23,082 bases of DNA from positions 1-23,082 of the forward strand of contig JAGCIP010000108.1 in assembly GCA_017648525.1 (NCBI GenBank), read 5' to 3'. Every line of letters begins with the position of its first letter. Position 1 is the first letter of the stretch. Origin of the DNA: Clostridia bacterium (GTDB lineage: Bacteria; Bacillota; Clostridia; Christensenellales; Borkfalkiaceae). Below the pieces are notes generated by a model that had not been told where the DNA came from, made no database searches, and saw only the letters and a program-made list of their open reading frames with translations. The translations under genes and the position numbers were made by a program. Positions 1 to 7,669 of this stretch are shown in pieces.

Positions 1-1
1 A

Positions 2-439
2 AGAACCTTACACGGAAACGGGCGTATCGTTTTATATCAAAGAGGGCTTGATATGTTTTTCGAAAACCCGATTTTCTGCGCAGGTATCGGGCGGGCTTAT
101 CTTGCCAACTTAAATGATTACGAAACCTATTTTCACTCTACACTCGTGCAAGTCGGCTCAACAACGGGAATTATAGGTTTAATCTCATACGCTTTTTTAT
201 ATTATTGTAGAGCGGAAAAACTGCTTAAAAACGACACGGAAATTGGATTTTTTGCATTTATTGGGCTTATCGCTTTTGCCTTATATGCGCTCGTTGACAA
301 CGGCGATTTTAACGTTGTTCTAATTTACCTTACACTAATGATAACCGTTGTTGGCTTAGAAAACGAAAAGGGCGCCCAAAGGCTACCCTTATTCTTTAAG
401 TTTAATAACTTTAATTTCTATAGTCAATTTTGTAAGTAG
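2..439 (+). CDS. O-antigen ligase/polymerase-like membrane protein, C-terminal part (5' truncated by window edge)
   Basis: The reading frame is open to the first base of the window, so this is the 3' end of a longer gene; the first in-frame ATG at 53 is internal. The visible ~145 residues begin with a Gly-Arg-Ile stretch and then an N-P-I-F-x-x-G-I-G segment, followed by an H-S-T-L-V-Q-x-G motif and two or three hydrophobic helices. That order matches the end of the large periplasmic loop and the last membrane segments of the Wzy/WaaL/RfaL O-antigen ligase family, which polymerise or transfer undecaprenyl-linked glycans outside the membrane. Family assignment rests on this motif pattern only; ligase and polymerase cannot be told apart. 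The gene converges on the CapD-like gene and overlaps its 3' end by 29 bp, consistent with a surface-polysaccharide locus extending to the left. Confidence 0.7.
   Translation, partial: RTLHGNGRIVLYQRGLDMFFENPIFCAGIGRAYLANLNDYETYFHSTLVQVGSTTGIIGLISYAFLYYCRAEKLLKNDTEIGFFAFIGLIAFALYALVDNGDFNVVLIYLTLMITVVGLENEKGAQRLPLFFKFNNFNFYSQFCK
367..391. terminator. Possible bidirectional terminator in the convergent gene overlap
   Basis: AAGGG (368-372) pairs with CCCTT (386-390), with an inner GCC/GGC helix (374-376 with 381-383) and a CAAA loop. On the minus strand it is followed by TTCGTTTTC, a U-rich tract suited to ending the dxs-capD transcript. It lies inside the coding end of the ligase-like gene. 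The stem has an internal loop, so support is moderate. Confidence 0.35.
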
Positions 440-2234
440 GCACTAATTCGTGCACGAGTTCTTTCATTTTGTCCGTTTCTTTCTTTGCTTCTACTAACAA
501 TTCTTCAATCTTGCTATATAACATTTCAGCGTCGATTTCCAAGGGCTTACCTATGGAAATCTTTTTATTTTCAGTTTTACTTAACCCTTCTTCGCCCATA
601 AGTCTTTCTTCGTAAAGTTTTTCGCCCGGGCGCAAACCGGTAATTTTTATATCTATATCCTTAAACGGCTCAAATCCGCTTAATTTTATCATTTTTACAG
701 CCAAGTCGTAAATCTTAACTTGTTCGCCCATATCTAAAACGAAAATTTCACCGCCCTTAGCATAAGCGCCCGCTTGTAAAACTAAACTTACCGCTTCTGG
801 TATGGTCATAAAATAACGAACGATATCTTTGTGCGTAACAGTTATAGGCCCGCCTTCTTCTATCTGCTTTTTGAAAAGGGGAATAACCGAACCGTTAGAG
901 CCTAAAACGTTTCCAAAGCGAACGGCAACAAAATCCGTATCGTATTTTTTATCCATTGTTTGAATAATCATTTCGCAAATACGCTTGGTTGCTCCCATAA
1001 TATTAGTTGGGTTTACAGCCTTGTCCGTGCTTATAAGTATAAACCTTTCAACCCCGTATTTACCCGCAATATTAGCAACGTTATAAGTTCCACCAACGTT
1101 ATTTTTAACAGCTTCGTTGGGACTGGTTTCCATAAGCGGAACGTGTTTATGCGCAGCCGCATGGAAAACGATTTGCGGTTTATATTTAGCAAACACCTTG
1201 TCTATCTTACTTTCATCTCTAACGCTTGCTATAAGTACGGTCAGTTTAAGATTAGGCAATTTTCTAACGAGTTCTTGTTGAATATCGTACGCATTATTTT
1301 CGTAAATGTCTAAAATAATTAATTCTTGCGGATTATGTTCTGCAATTTGACGGCAAAGTTCGCTACCGATAGAGCCACCGCCACCCGTTACCATAACGAT
1401 TTTACCTTCGATATAACCCATAATCTCGTTTAGGTTAACCTTTATTTGCTCTCTGCCTAAAAGGTCGCTAATACTAACGGGTTTAACGTTTGAAACGTCA
1501 ATTTGCCCATTAGCAAACTGATAAATACCCGGTAAAATTTTAACCGTTTTCTTGGTTTTTTGACACTCTTCAACAATCTTGTTAATAGTTGCCTTATTTA
1601 CCGACGGCATTGCGATTATTATTTCTTCTACTTGATATTTTTCTACAAAATGCACGATTTTGCTGGTGTCGCCAACGACCTTAACCCCACCAACGTATCT
1701 ACCTATTTTATTCTTATCGTCGTCTATCACGCATACGGGAAGTCTTTGTGTTCTTTCGGAAACGTTCATTTCGTTTATCAATACGTTGCCCGCACTACCC
1801 GCACCTATAACCATAACCCTTTTTCTGTTAACTTTCGCCACGTTAATTTTGTTGTGGTTTATTATTCCGTATATAAGTTTTATTGCGTATCTTAATCCAG
1901 AAGTAAAAACTAAAAAGCACCCTGCGTTTATTATAGCCCACTCAATTCTCGCATTCTCTACTAACACCGACACGATTACCACATAGACGCCGTAAACGGC
2001 GCAAGTGCCTAATAGTCTTATTGCAGCAGCCGTGCCTGCATAATGCCACATAATAAAATACACACGCAAAACAAAATTGCATATTAGTACGAGTGCAACG
2101 GCAACGAACATATATACGAGTGCGCCGTTTTCCATAAACGGAAAACTTGCAATAAGCGCAGAAAATATCCACGCAACTACTACACAAACAGCGTCTGCAA
2201 TAGCATAAGCCAAAATCTTTAAAATCTTATTCAT
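411..2234 (-). CDS. CapD/FlaA1-type nucleotide-sugar 4,6-dehydratase, membrane-anchored
   Basis: Residues 1-125 contain about four hydrophobic helices. Residues 138-250 form a first Rossmann-like region with GAGSAG (144-149). Residues 278-560 are the extended SDR catalytic domain, with T-G-G-G-G-S-I-G-S-E (283-292) binding NAD(P). The catalytic segment has T-D-K at 403-405 and a Met-x3-Lys (M413, K417) in place of the usual Tyr-x3-Lys. That Met variant is typical of the long UDP-GlcNAc 4,6-dehydratases (PglF/CapD/WbpM group), which make UDP-4-keto-6-deoxy sugars for surface glycans. The length of 607 aa matches that group. It overlaps the dxs stop by 8 bp (start ATG inside the end of dxs, with GGGA just upstream), so it is probably translationally coupled. 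Substrate specificity is inferred from the family. Confidence 0.9.
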   Translation of the reverse strand: MNKILKILAYAIADAVCVVVAWIFSALIASFPFMENGALVYMFVAVALVLICNFVLRVYFIMWHYAGTAAAIRLLGTCAVYGVYVVIVSVLVENARIEWAIINAGCFLVFTSGLRYAIKLIYGIINHNKINVAKVNRKRVMVIGAGSAGNVLINEMNVSERTQRLPVCVIDDDKNKIGRYVGGVKVVGDTSKIVHFVEKYQVEEIIIAMPSVNKATINKIVEECQKTKKTVKILPGIYQFANGQIDVSNVKPVSISDLLGREQIKVNLNEIMGYIEGKIVMVTGGGGSIGSELCRQIAEHNPQELIILDIYENNAYDIQQELVRKLPNLKLTVLIASVRDESKIDKVFAKYKPQIVFHAAAHKHVPLMETSPNEAVKNNVGGTYNVANIAGKYGVERFILISTDKAVNPTNIMGATKRICEMIIQTMDKKYDTDFVAVRFGNVLGSNGSVIPLFKKQIEEGGPITVTHKDIVRYFMTIPEAVSLVLQAGAYAKGGEIFVLDMGEQVKIYDLAVKMIKLSGFEPFKDIDIKITGLRPGEKLYEERLMGEEGLSKTENKKISIGKPLEIDAEMLYSKIEELLVEAKKETDKMKELVHELVPTYKIDYRN

Positions 2235-4038
2235 TTTCCCTATAAGCAGAAATAATCCGCTCTACCCCTTCTACGGTTAACCCGTTATTTTTCAGTTGTT
2301 CATCTATCGAGCCGTGCTCAACGAAACAATCTTTAATCCCCAAATTATGCACACGTGCTTTAACGCCTTTACTATTATAATAGCCGTTAACTAGACTTCC
2401 GAAACCACCTAAAACGCTATTTTCTTCAAGCGTAACGATTATCTTATTCGATATTTCATCAAGCGTTTTTGAACATAAAGGCTTAACGCTCCTTGCGTTT
2501 ATAACGCCTAAACTTTGGTCTTTTTCCGCACATTTTTGTGCTATTTCAAGCATTTTTGGACCTACCGCCAAAATAACTGCATCCTTGCCTTCTTTAACCG
2601 TTTCCCAAAGCCCGTCGCTAAAACTTAATATAGGTCTATCACCCACTTGGTTCTTTGGATAGCGTATTGCAACGGGAGATTTTAGCGATAGCGCATAGTC
2701 TAATGCCATTTCTAACTCCTTACAACAAGATGGTGCAAGCACGGTCATGTTCGGCAAATGAGTAAGATAACTTAAATCAAACACTCCTTGGTGCGTTTTA
2801 CCGTCGCTACCAACTACACCCGCTCTATCCAAACAAAAAACAACGGGTAAATTCTGCATACATACGTCGTGCAATATTTGGTCGTAAGCACGCTGTAAAA
2901 AGGTTGAATAAATAGCAACTATCGGCTTTAATCCACCAAGCGCCATACCACATGCGTTTACAACGGCAAAGTCTTCCGCAATGCCAACGTCCACAAAGTT
3001 TTCCTTGTATTTTTCTTCTACTAAAAATAACCCCGTACCCGCTTTCATCCCAGCGGTAATAGCCATTATTTTTTTATCGTTATCTATAAGCGAGTTGATT
3101 TTATCTCCAAGCGTTTTTGCAAAACTACCGCAATCTGCTTTAAGGTTTTCGCCAACGCCGTGGTAAACGTCCGCACGTTCTTCCGCCTTTTCAAAACCTT
3201 TGCCTTTGGTCGTGTTAATATGCAAAAACACAGACCTGTCTTTTAATAAAACTTTAACTTGTTTAAGTTGTTTTACCAACTCTTTTATATCGTTGCCATC
3301 AACCACGCCAACGTACTTAAACCCTTGATTTTCAAAGTAATTACCGCCACCGATAACCCTTTTTATAAAATTTCTAAACTTAGCTAATCCACGTGTTATA
3401 AAAGACTGACCGAATATTTTTTTAATGGCACGCTTTCCGCCTTGATAACCACGTCTTGTTGTTTTTTTAGAAAGATAGCGATAAAATCCATTTTGGTTTT
3501 TTGAAATAGACATACCGTTATCGTTTAATACAACTAAATAATTTTTTGGCTTTTTAGTGGACATTGAAATGGCTTCGAGATTAAGCCCGTTAACGATAGA
3601 TGCATCCCCCACTAAATTGATAACCGTGTAATCTTCATTAAGCGCATCACGAGCTGAGCAGAAACCAAGCCCAGCAGAAATAGACGTGCCTGCGTGTCCC
3701 GCACCAAAAGCGTCGTACTCACTTTCGCTAATGCTTGGAAAACCAGAAATTCCGCCGTCCTTTCTCAAACTATCAAAGCGCTCCATTCTGCCCGATAAAA
3801 TTTTATGAGCATAACATTGATGTCCAACGTCGAAAATAAGTTTATCTTTAGGAAAATCAAAAACGTGATAAAGAGCAATAGTCGTTTCAACTATACCCAA
3901 ATTAGAAGAAAGGTGTCCGCCGTTTTTAGAAGTGGTTTCTAAAATCTTTTGGCGAATTTCTTCCGCTAATTGATTTAATTGTTTATCGTCTAAATTTTTC
4001 AAATCAGACGGCAAGGATATATTACTTAAAACGCTCAT
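2227..4038 (-). CDS. dxs: 1-deoxy-D-xylulose-5-phosphate synthase, divergent
   Basis: Condenses pyruvate and glyceraldehyde-3-phosphate to DXP, the first step of the MEP isoprenoid pathway, using thiamine diphosphate. The family pattern is clear: G-G-H-L-S-S-N-L-G (H42), D-V-G-H-Q (70-74), L-N-D-N-G-M-S-I-S (171-179), Y-S-T-F-L-Q-R-A-Y-D-Q (377-387) and T-H-Q-G (H416). The catalytic Glu355 is present. Two usually strict motifs differ: the ThDP/Mg motif reads G-D-A (144-146), not GDG, and the block after the catalytic Glu reads E-D-F-A rather than E-Q-H-A. The length of 603 aa is close to the usual ~620. The start ATG has AGGGAG six bases upstream, and a 17-spaced promoter lies at 4070-4098. 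It is co-transcribed with capD, linking undecaprenyl precursor supply to glycan synthesis (inference). Confidence 0.92.
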   Translation of the reverse strand: MSVLSNISLPSDLKNLDDKQLNQLAEEIRQKILETTSKNGGHLSSNLGIVETTIALYHVFDFPKDKLIFDVGHQCYAHKILSGRMERFDSLRKDGGISGFPSISESEYDAFGAGHAGTSISAGLGFCSARDALNEDYTVINLVGDASIVNGLNLEAISMSTKKPKNYLVVLNDNGMSISKNQNGFYRYLSKKTTRRGYQGGKRAIKKIFGQSFITRGLAKFRNFIKRVIGGGNYFENQGFKYVGVVDGNDIKELVKQLKQVKVLLKDRSVFLHINTTKGKGFEKAEERADVYHGVGENLKADCGSFAKTLGDKINSLIDNDKKIMAITAGMKAGTGLFLVEEKYKENFVDVGIAEDFAVVNACGMALGGLKPIVAIYSTFLQRAYDQILHDVCMQNLPVVFCLDRAGVVGSDGKTHQGVFDLSYLTHLPNMTVLAPSCCKELEMALDYALSLKSPVAIRYPKNQVGDRPILSFSDGLWETVKEGKDAVILAVGPKMLEIAQKCAEKDQSLGVINARSVKPLCSKTLDEISNKIIVTLEENSVLGGFGSLVNGYYNSKGVKARVHNLGIKDCFVEHGSIDEQLKNNGLTVEGVERIISAYRENE

Positions 4039-4069
4039 ACCCGCTCCCTACAGTTTCCTACAAATAATT

Positions 4070-4098
4070 ATTATATTATAAATGGTTTAAAAAGTCAA
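4070..4098 (-). promoter_or_regulatory. Promoter of dxs-capD
   Basis: Read on the minus strand: TTGACT (4098-4093), 17 bp, TATAAT (4075-4070). This is a near-consensus sigma-A-type promoter about 30 bp upstream of the dxs start. Confidence 0.75.
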
Positions 4099-4193
4099 GA
4101 CCAAAGTTTATTTTTACATTATTTGACTTGATTTTTGCACTAAAAAACTCTTTTTTTAGGGTATTTTTCGACTAATTTCGCACCTTTCTTTGC

Positions 4194-4222
4194 TTGACTT
4201 AAACCGTTTTCTAATTTATAAT
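4194..4222 (+). promoter_or_regulatory. Promoter of the M29 aminopeptidase gene
   Basis: TTGACT (4194-4199), 17 bp, TATAAT (4217-4222), followed by AAGGTG (4240-4245) six bases before the ATG. Together with the dxs promoter it makes a divergent intergenic region of 212 bp. Confidence 0.8.
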
Positions 4223-4250
4223 AAACTTAACTTATCAAAAAGGTGAAAAT

Positions 4251-5477
4251 ATGATTGACGGTAAAGTTTTAGAAAACTACGCACGACTAGTTATAAATAT
4301 AGGCGTTAACTTACAAAAGGGACAAGGATTAGAAATCATTTGTCCTGTAGAAAAATACCAAGTTGCAGAAGCGCTTACCAAAGCGGGTTACGAAGCGGGC
4401 GCAAAAATTGTGCAGGTGCGTTGGAGTGCGCAAAACATTGATAAATTGAATTATGAAAATGCGTCTTTAGACGTTCTTACCGATATCCCTAAATGGTACG
4501 TTGACAGTAAAAACTATTTAGTGGAAAAGGGATTTTGTTACGTGGCGGTATCAGCCGAAGACCCTTCTGCTTTTAAGAATATATCCGCACAAAAAATAGG
4601 CGAAATATATAAGGCGAGAAGTAAGGCGCTTAAAAAATATTCTGATGCGATTATGGCAAATAAAATTCGTTGGTGCGTGGTTTCCGTTCCCACTTATGCT
4701 TGGGCAAAACAAATTTTCCCAAATGCTGAAAATCCTGAAGAAGAACTTTCAAACGCCATAATTAAAACTATGCGCCTTGACCAAGAAAATCCTTTAAGCA
4801 CTTGGCAAGAGCATATCGCAACTTTAGAAAAGCGTGCGGGATTTCTAAATTCTTCTAACTTTGAGTATATTCATTTCAAGAACTCAATCGGCACAGACTT
4901 AACGGTTGGACTTTGTGACAACCATATATGGACTTCGGCAAAAGAAAAGGCGCAAGACGGAGTTGGTTTCGTTGCAAATCTTCCCACCGAAGAAGTATTT
5001 ACCGCTCCCCACCGCTTAAAAGTTGACGGCGTGGTAAAATCTGCATTACCGCTATGCGAAAACGGACAAATTATAGACGATTTTTCCATCACCTTTAAGC
5101 AAGGGAAAATTGTGGATTTTTACGCTCAAAAGGGTTATGAAACGCTAAAACAACTAATTGAAACGGATAAAGGAACTAAACGGCTAGGCGAAATTGCGTT
5201 AATCGGCAAAAACTCCCCCGTCGCAAAAAGCAATCTACTATTTTTTAACACTTTATTTGACGAAAACGCTAGTTGCCATTTAGCAATAGGCAAGGCTTAC
5301 CCCACCACCGTTTTAGACGGCGATAAACTTTCTAAAAAGCAGTTAGAAAGTCTTGGCGTAAACGATTCTGCAGAACACGTTGACTTTATGATAGGAACGC
5401 CCGACCTTGTGGTTACAGGTATAAAAAAAGACGGAACAAAAGTTCCGCTTATGCTTGACGGCGACTGGTTAATTTAA
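4251..5477 (+). CDS. M29-family metallo-aminopeptidase (AmpS/PepS/aminopeptidase T type)
   Basis: A cytosolic dinuclear-metal aminopeptidase that removes N-terminal residues from peptides. All five expected metal ligands can be placed: E248 in L-P-T-E-E-V-F-T-A-P, E314 in L-G-E-I-A-L-I, H343 in S-C-H-L-A-I-G-K-A-Y-P, and H376 with D378 in E-H-V-D-F-M-I-G. Their spacing (66, 29, 33 and 2 residues) matches the family. The length of 408 aa is normal for the family (~410) and the protein looks complete. The start ATG follows AAGGTG at good spacing. It has its own promoter and a hairpin terminator, so it is monocistronic and stands apart from the minus-strand genes on both sides. Substrate preference cannot be read from the sequence. 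Confidence 0.93.
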   Translation: MIDGKVLENYARLVINIGVNLQKGQGLEIICPVEKYQVAEALTKAGYEAGAKIVQVRWSAQNIDKLNYENASLDVLTDIPKWYVDSKNYLVEKGFCYVAVSAEDPSAFKNISAQKIGEIYKARSKALKKYSDAIMANKIRWCVVSVPTYAWAKQIFPNAENPEEELSNAIIKTMRLDQENPLSTWQEHIATLEKRAGFLNSSNFEYIHFKNSIGTDLTVGLCDNHIWTSAKEKAQDGVGFVANLPTEEVFTAPHRLKVDGVVKSALPLCENGQIIDDFSITFKQGKIVDFYAQKGYETLKQLIETDKGTKRLGEIALIGKNSPVAKSNLLFFNTLFDENASCHLAIGKAYPTTVLDGDKLSKKQLESLGVNDSAEHVDFMIGTPDLVVTGIKKDGTKVPLMLDGDWLI

Positions 5478-5480
5478 GAT

Positions 5481-5510
5481 AAAACGGCGTTTATTATAAC
5501 GCCGTTTTTT
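5481..5510. terminator. Rho-independent terminator, probably bidirectional
   Basis: Perfect 11 bp stem: AAAACGGCGTT (5481-5491) with AACGCCGTTTT (5498-5508), loop TATTAT, followed by T-runs on the plus strand. It ends the aminopeptidase transcript and probably also the TIGR04086 transcript arriving from the other side. Confidence 0.85.
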
Positions 5511-5522
5511 ATTTTTCTTATA

Positions 5523-5903
5523 TCAATCTTTTTTGGTATTAACCGAGATAATGCCGGAAATTGCGCCGATTATTAAACCGAAAACAAGGTCTAAAATAAA
5601 GGCTAAACCAAAGTTTGTTTCTCCGCAAAGCAAAGAAAAAATCGTGTACACGGCAACGGTTGATAAAATTCCCGTTAACCCGCCTTTTAAGAGCCCTGCG
5701 TTTCCACGCACAGAAATCATACAACCTAAGAAAATTGAAACCATTTTTATAAACTGATTTACCGCTTTTATCACCCCACCGTTTAAGGTGGCAATTTTTA
5801 TAACCACGCCAAATATTAAAACGCTAACGAGCGTTATAATTACCGTACTAAAAACCCCTTTTATTACCGAACGAAAAAAACCGTTTTCTCTATCTTTACT
5901 CAT
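5523..5903 (-). CDS. TIGR04086 family (YrzE-like) small membrane protein
   Basis: A 126-residue protein with about four hydrophobic helices in two pairs, separated by a short loop, and a charged N-terminus (M-S-K-D-R-E-N). The layout, the size and its place directly after yajC agree with the TIGR04086/YrzE family, which sits in the same ruvB-queA-tgt-yajC context in Bacillus. Its function is unknown. I chose the ATG at 5903-5901 because AAAGGGGG lies seven bases upstream. A GTG six codons earlier would place that SD inside the gene. Unusually, the SD is in the 3' arm of a strong hairpin with six U's between SD and ATG (see the hairpin entry). Confidence 0.8.
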   Translation of the reverse strand: MSKDRENGFFRSVIKGVFSTVIITLVSVLIFGVVIKIATLNGGVIKAVNQFIKMVSIFLGCMISVRGNAGLLKGGLTGILSTVAVYTIFSLLCGETNFGLAFILDLVFGLIIGAISGIISVNTKKD

Positions 5904-5947
5904 AAAAAACCCCCTTTGCACTATTAAAAATATGCATCGGGGGTTTT
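5904..5947 (-). promoter_or_regulatory. Terminator-like hairpin that contains the TIGR04086 gene's ribosome binding site
   Basis: In the minus-strand transcript AAAACCCCC (5947-5939) pairs perfectly with GGGGGTTTT (5914-5906). There is also an inner TGCA/TGCA helix (5933-5936 with 5917-5920) and a 12-nt loop. The G-run is the Shine-Dalgarno of the next gene, and six U's (5909-5904) follow it, ending at the ATG. It could be the yajC terminator, an RBS-sequestering switch, or both. Confidence 0.65.
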
Positions 5948-5972
5948 AGATATTACTTTTTTAAGTTAAGGC

Positions 5973-6386
5973 TTATTTTTCTTCTGCCTTTTCTTCCACT
6001 TTTTCTGCTTTTTCTTCTACCTTTTCTTCTACTTTCTTTTCAGGAGCGGGATTAGCGTTGCCTTGAGCAGGTGCAGTTTGATAAATAGCGCCCTTGTCAA
6101 ACTTAACGTAACATTTGTTTTCTTCAAGACCAGTTTCCAAAACGAAAGTATTTTCCGCATCGTTAATTTGTGCAACGAATCCGCAAATTCCACCGATAGT
6201 TTTAACTCTATCACCGATTTTTAACGAATTAACCATTTCCATTGCTTCTTTTTGCTTTTTCTTTCCACTTATAGATTGCCATACGAAAAGACCGATAATA
6301 GCAATAATAAGTACACCCATAATTATATAAGAAAGGGTGGGGTCAGAGGTTTGTTGTTCATCTGCAAGTAAATTCCAAAACAACAT
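5973..6386 (-). CDS. yajC: Preprotein translocase-associated protein YajC
   Basis: A small single-pass protein that associates with SecDF-YidC in protein export. It has one transmembrane helix at about residues 19-40, then a basic G-K-K-K-Q-K-E stretch and the conserved small domain with L-K-I-G-D-R-V-K-T-I-G-G-I-x-G. Unlike typical ~90-110 residue homologues, it carries a Pro/Ala linker and a Lys/Glu-rich C-terminal tail (about residues 112-137) built from short EEKxEE-type repeats, probably a disordered or coiled-coil extension. AAGGAG precedes the ATG. It follows tgt, as in many Gram-positive genomes, but also has a plausible promoter of its own at 6433-6461. Confidence 0.92.
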   Translation of the reverse strand: MLFWNLLADEQQTSDPTLSYIIMGVLIIAIIGLFVWQSISGKKKQKEAMEMVNSLKIGDRVKTIGGICGFVAQINDAENTFVLETGLEENKCYVKFDKGAIYQTAPAQGNANPAPEKKVEEKVEEKAEKVEEKAEEK

Positions 6387-6432
6387 AATTGTTTATCTCC
6401 TTTAAGGTTTATTTGTTTTTGTTTATATAGAT

Positions 6433-6461
6433 ATTGTAAATTATTTTATCATTAAAATCAA
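6433..6461 (-). promoter_or_regulatory. Probable promoter of yajC
   Basis: Minus strand: TTGATT (6461-6456), 17 bp, TACAAT (6438-6433), about 46 bp before the yajC ATG in the tgt-yajC gap. Confidence 0.55.
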
Positions 6462-6498
6462 GTGATTTCGTATCTTTTTTCACTTTCGATAAAATCCG

Positions 6499-7629
6499 TC
6501 AATTAAATTTAGGATAAGTATCCCCCGTTTTTCTATAAAACTCGGTTGCAAACTCGCTAAACGAGTCTTGAAGTATTGCTTCTCTTGCTTTAGTCATAAG
6601 TCTGTTTAAGTAGGTAATGTTGTGCAAACTAATCATCATACCGCCCATCATTTCGCCAACGTTAATCATGTGGCGTAAATATGCCTTTGTATAATTTTTG
6701 CAAGCGTAACAATCACAATTTTCATCAAGCGGGGTAAAATCTTCACGATATGCACCGTTTCTAACTACCACTTTCCCGTTTTCGGTTAAAGCCGTGCCGT
6801 TTCTACCAACACGAGTAGCCAACACACAGTCAAACATATCTATACCACGGCGCATACCTTCAACAAGACAGTCGGGGCTTCCTACGCCCATAAGGTATCT
6901 TGGAATATGCGTTGGATAGTAATCAAGCATACCGTCCATAATGTCGTACATTATATTTTTAGGCTCGCCAACCGATAACCCACCTATTGCTATGCCGTAT
7001 TTTGCATAAGGTATTGTCTCTTTAAGACTAATTGCACGCAAATCCTTAAACATATTACCTTGCACGATAGGAAATAACGCTTGTTCTGGGTTTTTATGAT
7101 GATTATAACACCTGTCAAGCCATTTAAGCGTTCTTTCCATTGCAATTTTAGAGTCGGCGTAGTCCGCACCGTAAGGCGAACATTGGTCAAACGCCATTAT
7201 AATATCCGCACCTAAATTATTCTCAATGTCTATTGCCTTTTCGGGTGTAATAAAATGCAAACTTCCGTCTACGTGAGAATTAAAATACACTCCGTCGTCT
7301 TTAATCTTGTTAAGTTTAGCAAGCGAAAAAACCTGAAACCCACCACTATCGGTAAGAATAGGTCTATCCCAAGCCATAAACTTGTGTAAACCGCCCGCTT
7401 TTTTTACTATTTCGTCACCGGGGCGCATATACAAGTGATACGTGTTAGCCAAAATTATTTGAGAGTTGGCGTCTTTAAGCGACTGAGGAGTTACCCCCTT
7501 AACCGTCGCTTGCGTACCAACAGGCATAAAAGTTGGCGTTAAAATATCGCCGTGTGGCGTGTGCAATATACCAGCACGTGCCCCCGTTTTGCTATCTTGT
7601 TTAATTTGTTCGTAATAAAATTTTTCCAT
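6499..7629 (-). CDS. tgt: tRNA-guanine transglycosylase
   Basis: Exchanges guanine-34 in GUN-anticodon tRNAs for preQ1, the base-insertion step of queuosine synthesis. From the M-E-K-F start the protein is 376 aa, the usual bacterial length. D-S-G-G-F-Q (D94) and D-C-V-L-A-T-R (D267) carry the two catalytic aspartates. The zinc site is C305, C307, C310 and H336. The frame is open 38 codons further upstream into queA, but those residues are not family-like, so the ATG at 7629 is preferred even though no clear Shine-Dalgarno precedes it. It lies 40 bp after queA, whose product acts two steps later in the same pathway. Confidence 0.95.
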   Translation of the reverse strand: MEKFYYEQIKQDSKTGARAGILHTPHGDILTPTFMPVGTQATVKGVTPQSLKDANSQIILANTYHLYMRPGDEIVKKAGGLHKFMAWDRPILTDSGGFQVFSLAKLNKIKDDGVYFNSHVDGSLHFITPEKAIDIENNLGADIIMAFDQCSPYGADYADSKIAMERTLKWLDRCYNHHKNPEQALFPIVQGNMFKDLRAISLKETIPYAKYGIAIGGLSVGEPKNIMYDIMDGMLDYYPTHIPRYLMGVGSPDCLVEGMRRGIDMFDCVLATRVGRNGTALTENGKVVVRNGAYREDFTPLDENCDCYACKNYTKAYLRHMINVGEMMGGMMISLHNITYLNRLMTKAREAILQDSFSEFATEFYRKTGDTYPKFN

Positions 7630-7669
7630 AATTATAAAAATTGCAATTTGATAAATTTTAATTAGTAAT

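Noticed and set aside
960..1313. Plus-strand ORF inside the CapD-like gene
   Set aside because: It is a shadow of a well-supported dehydratase on the other strand, with no ribosome binding site and no family-like sequence. The same applies to the plus-strand ORFs at 1560-1986 and the minus-strand frame at 1942-2187.
5904..5921. GTG start for the TIGR04086 protein at 5921
   Set aside because: It would put the strong Shine-Dalgarno inside the coding sequence and has none of its own; the ATG at 5903 is better placed.
6458..6488. AAGTGA/TCACTT inverted repeat after tgt as a terminator
   Set aside because: The stem is only 6 bp with a long AT-rich loop, and it overlaps the probable yajC promoter. 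It is too weak to call.
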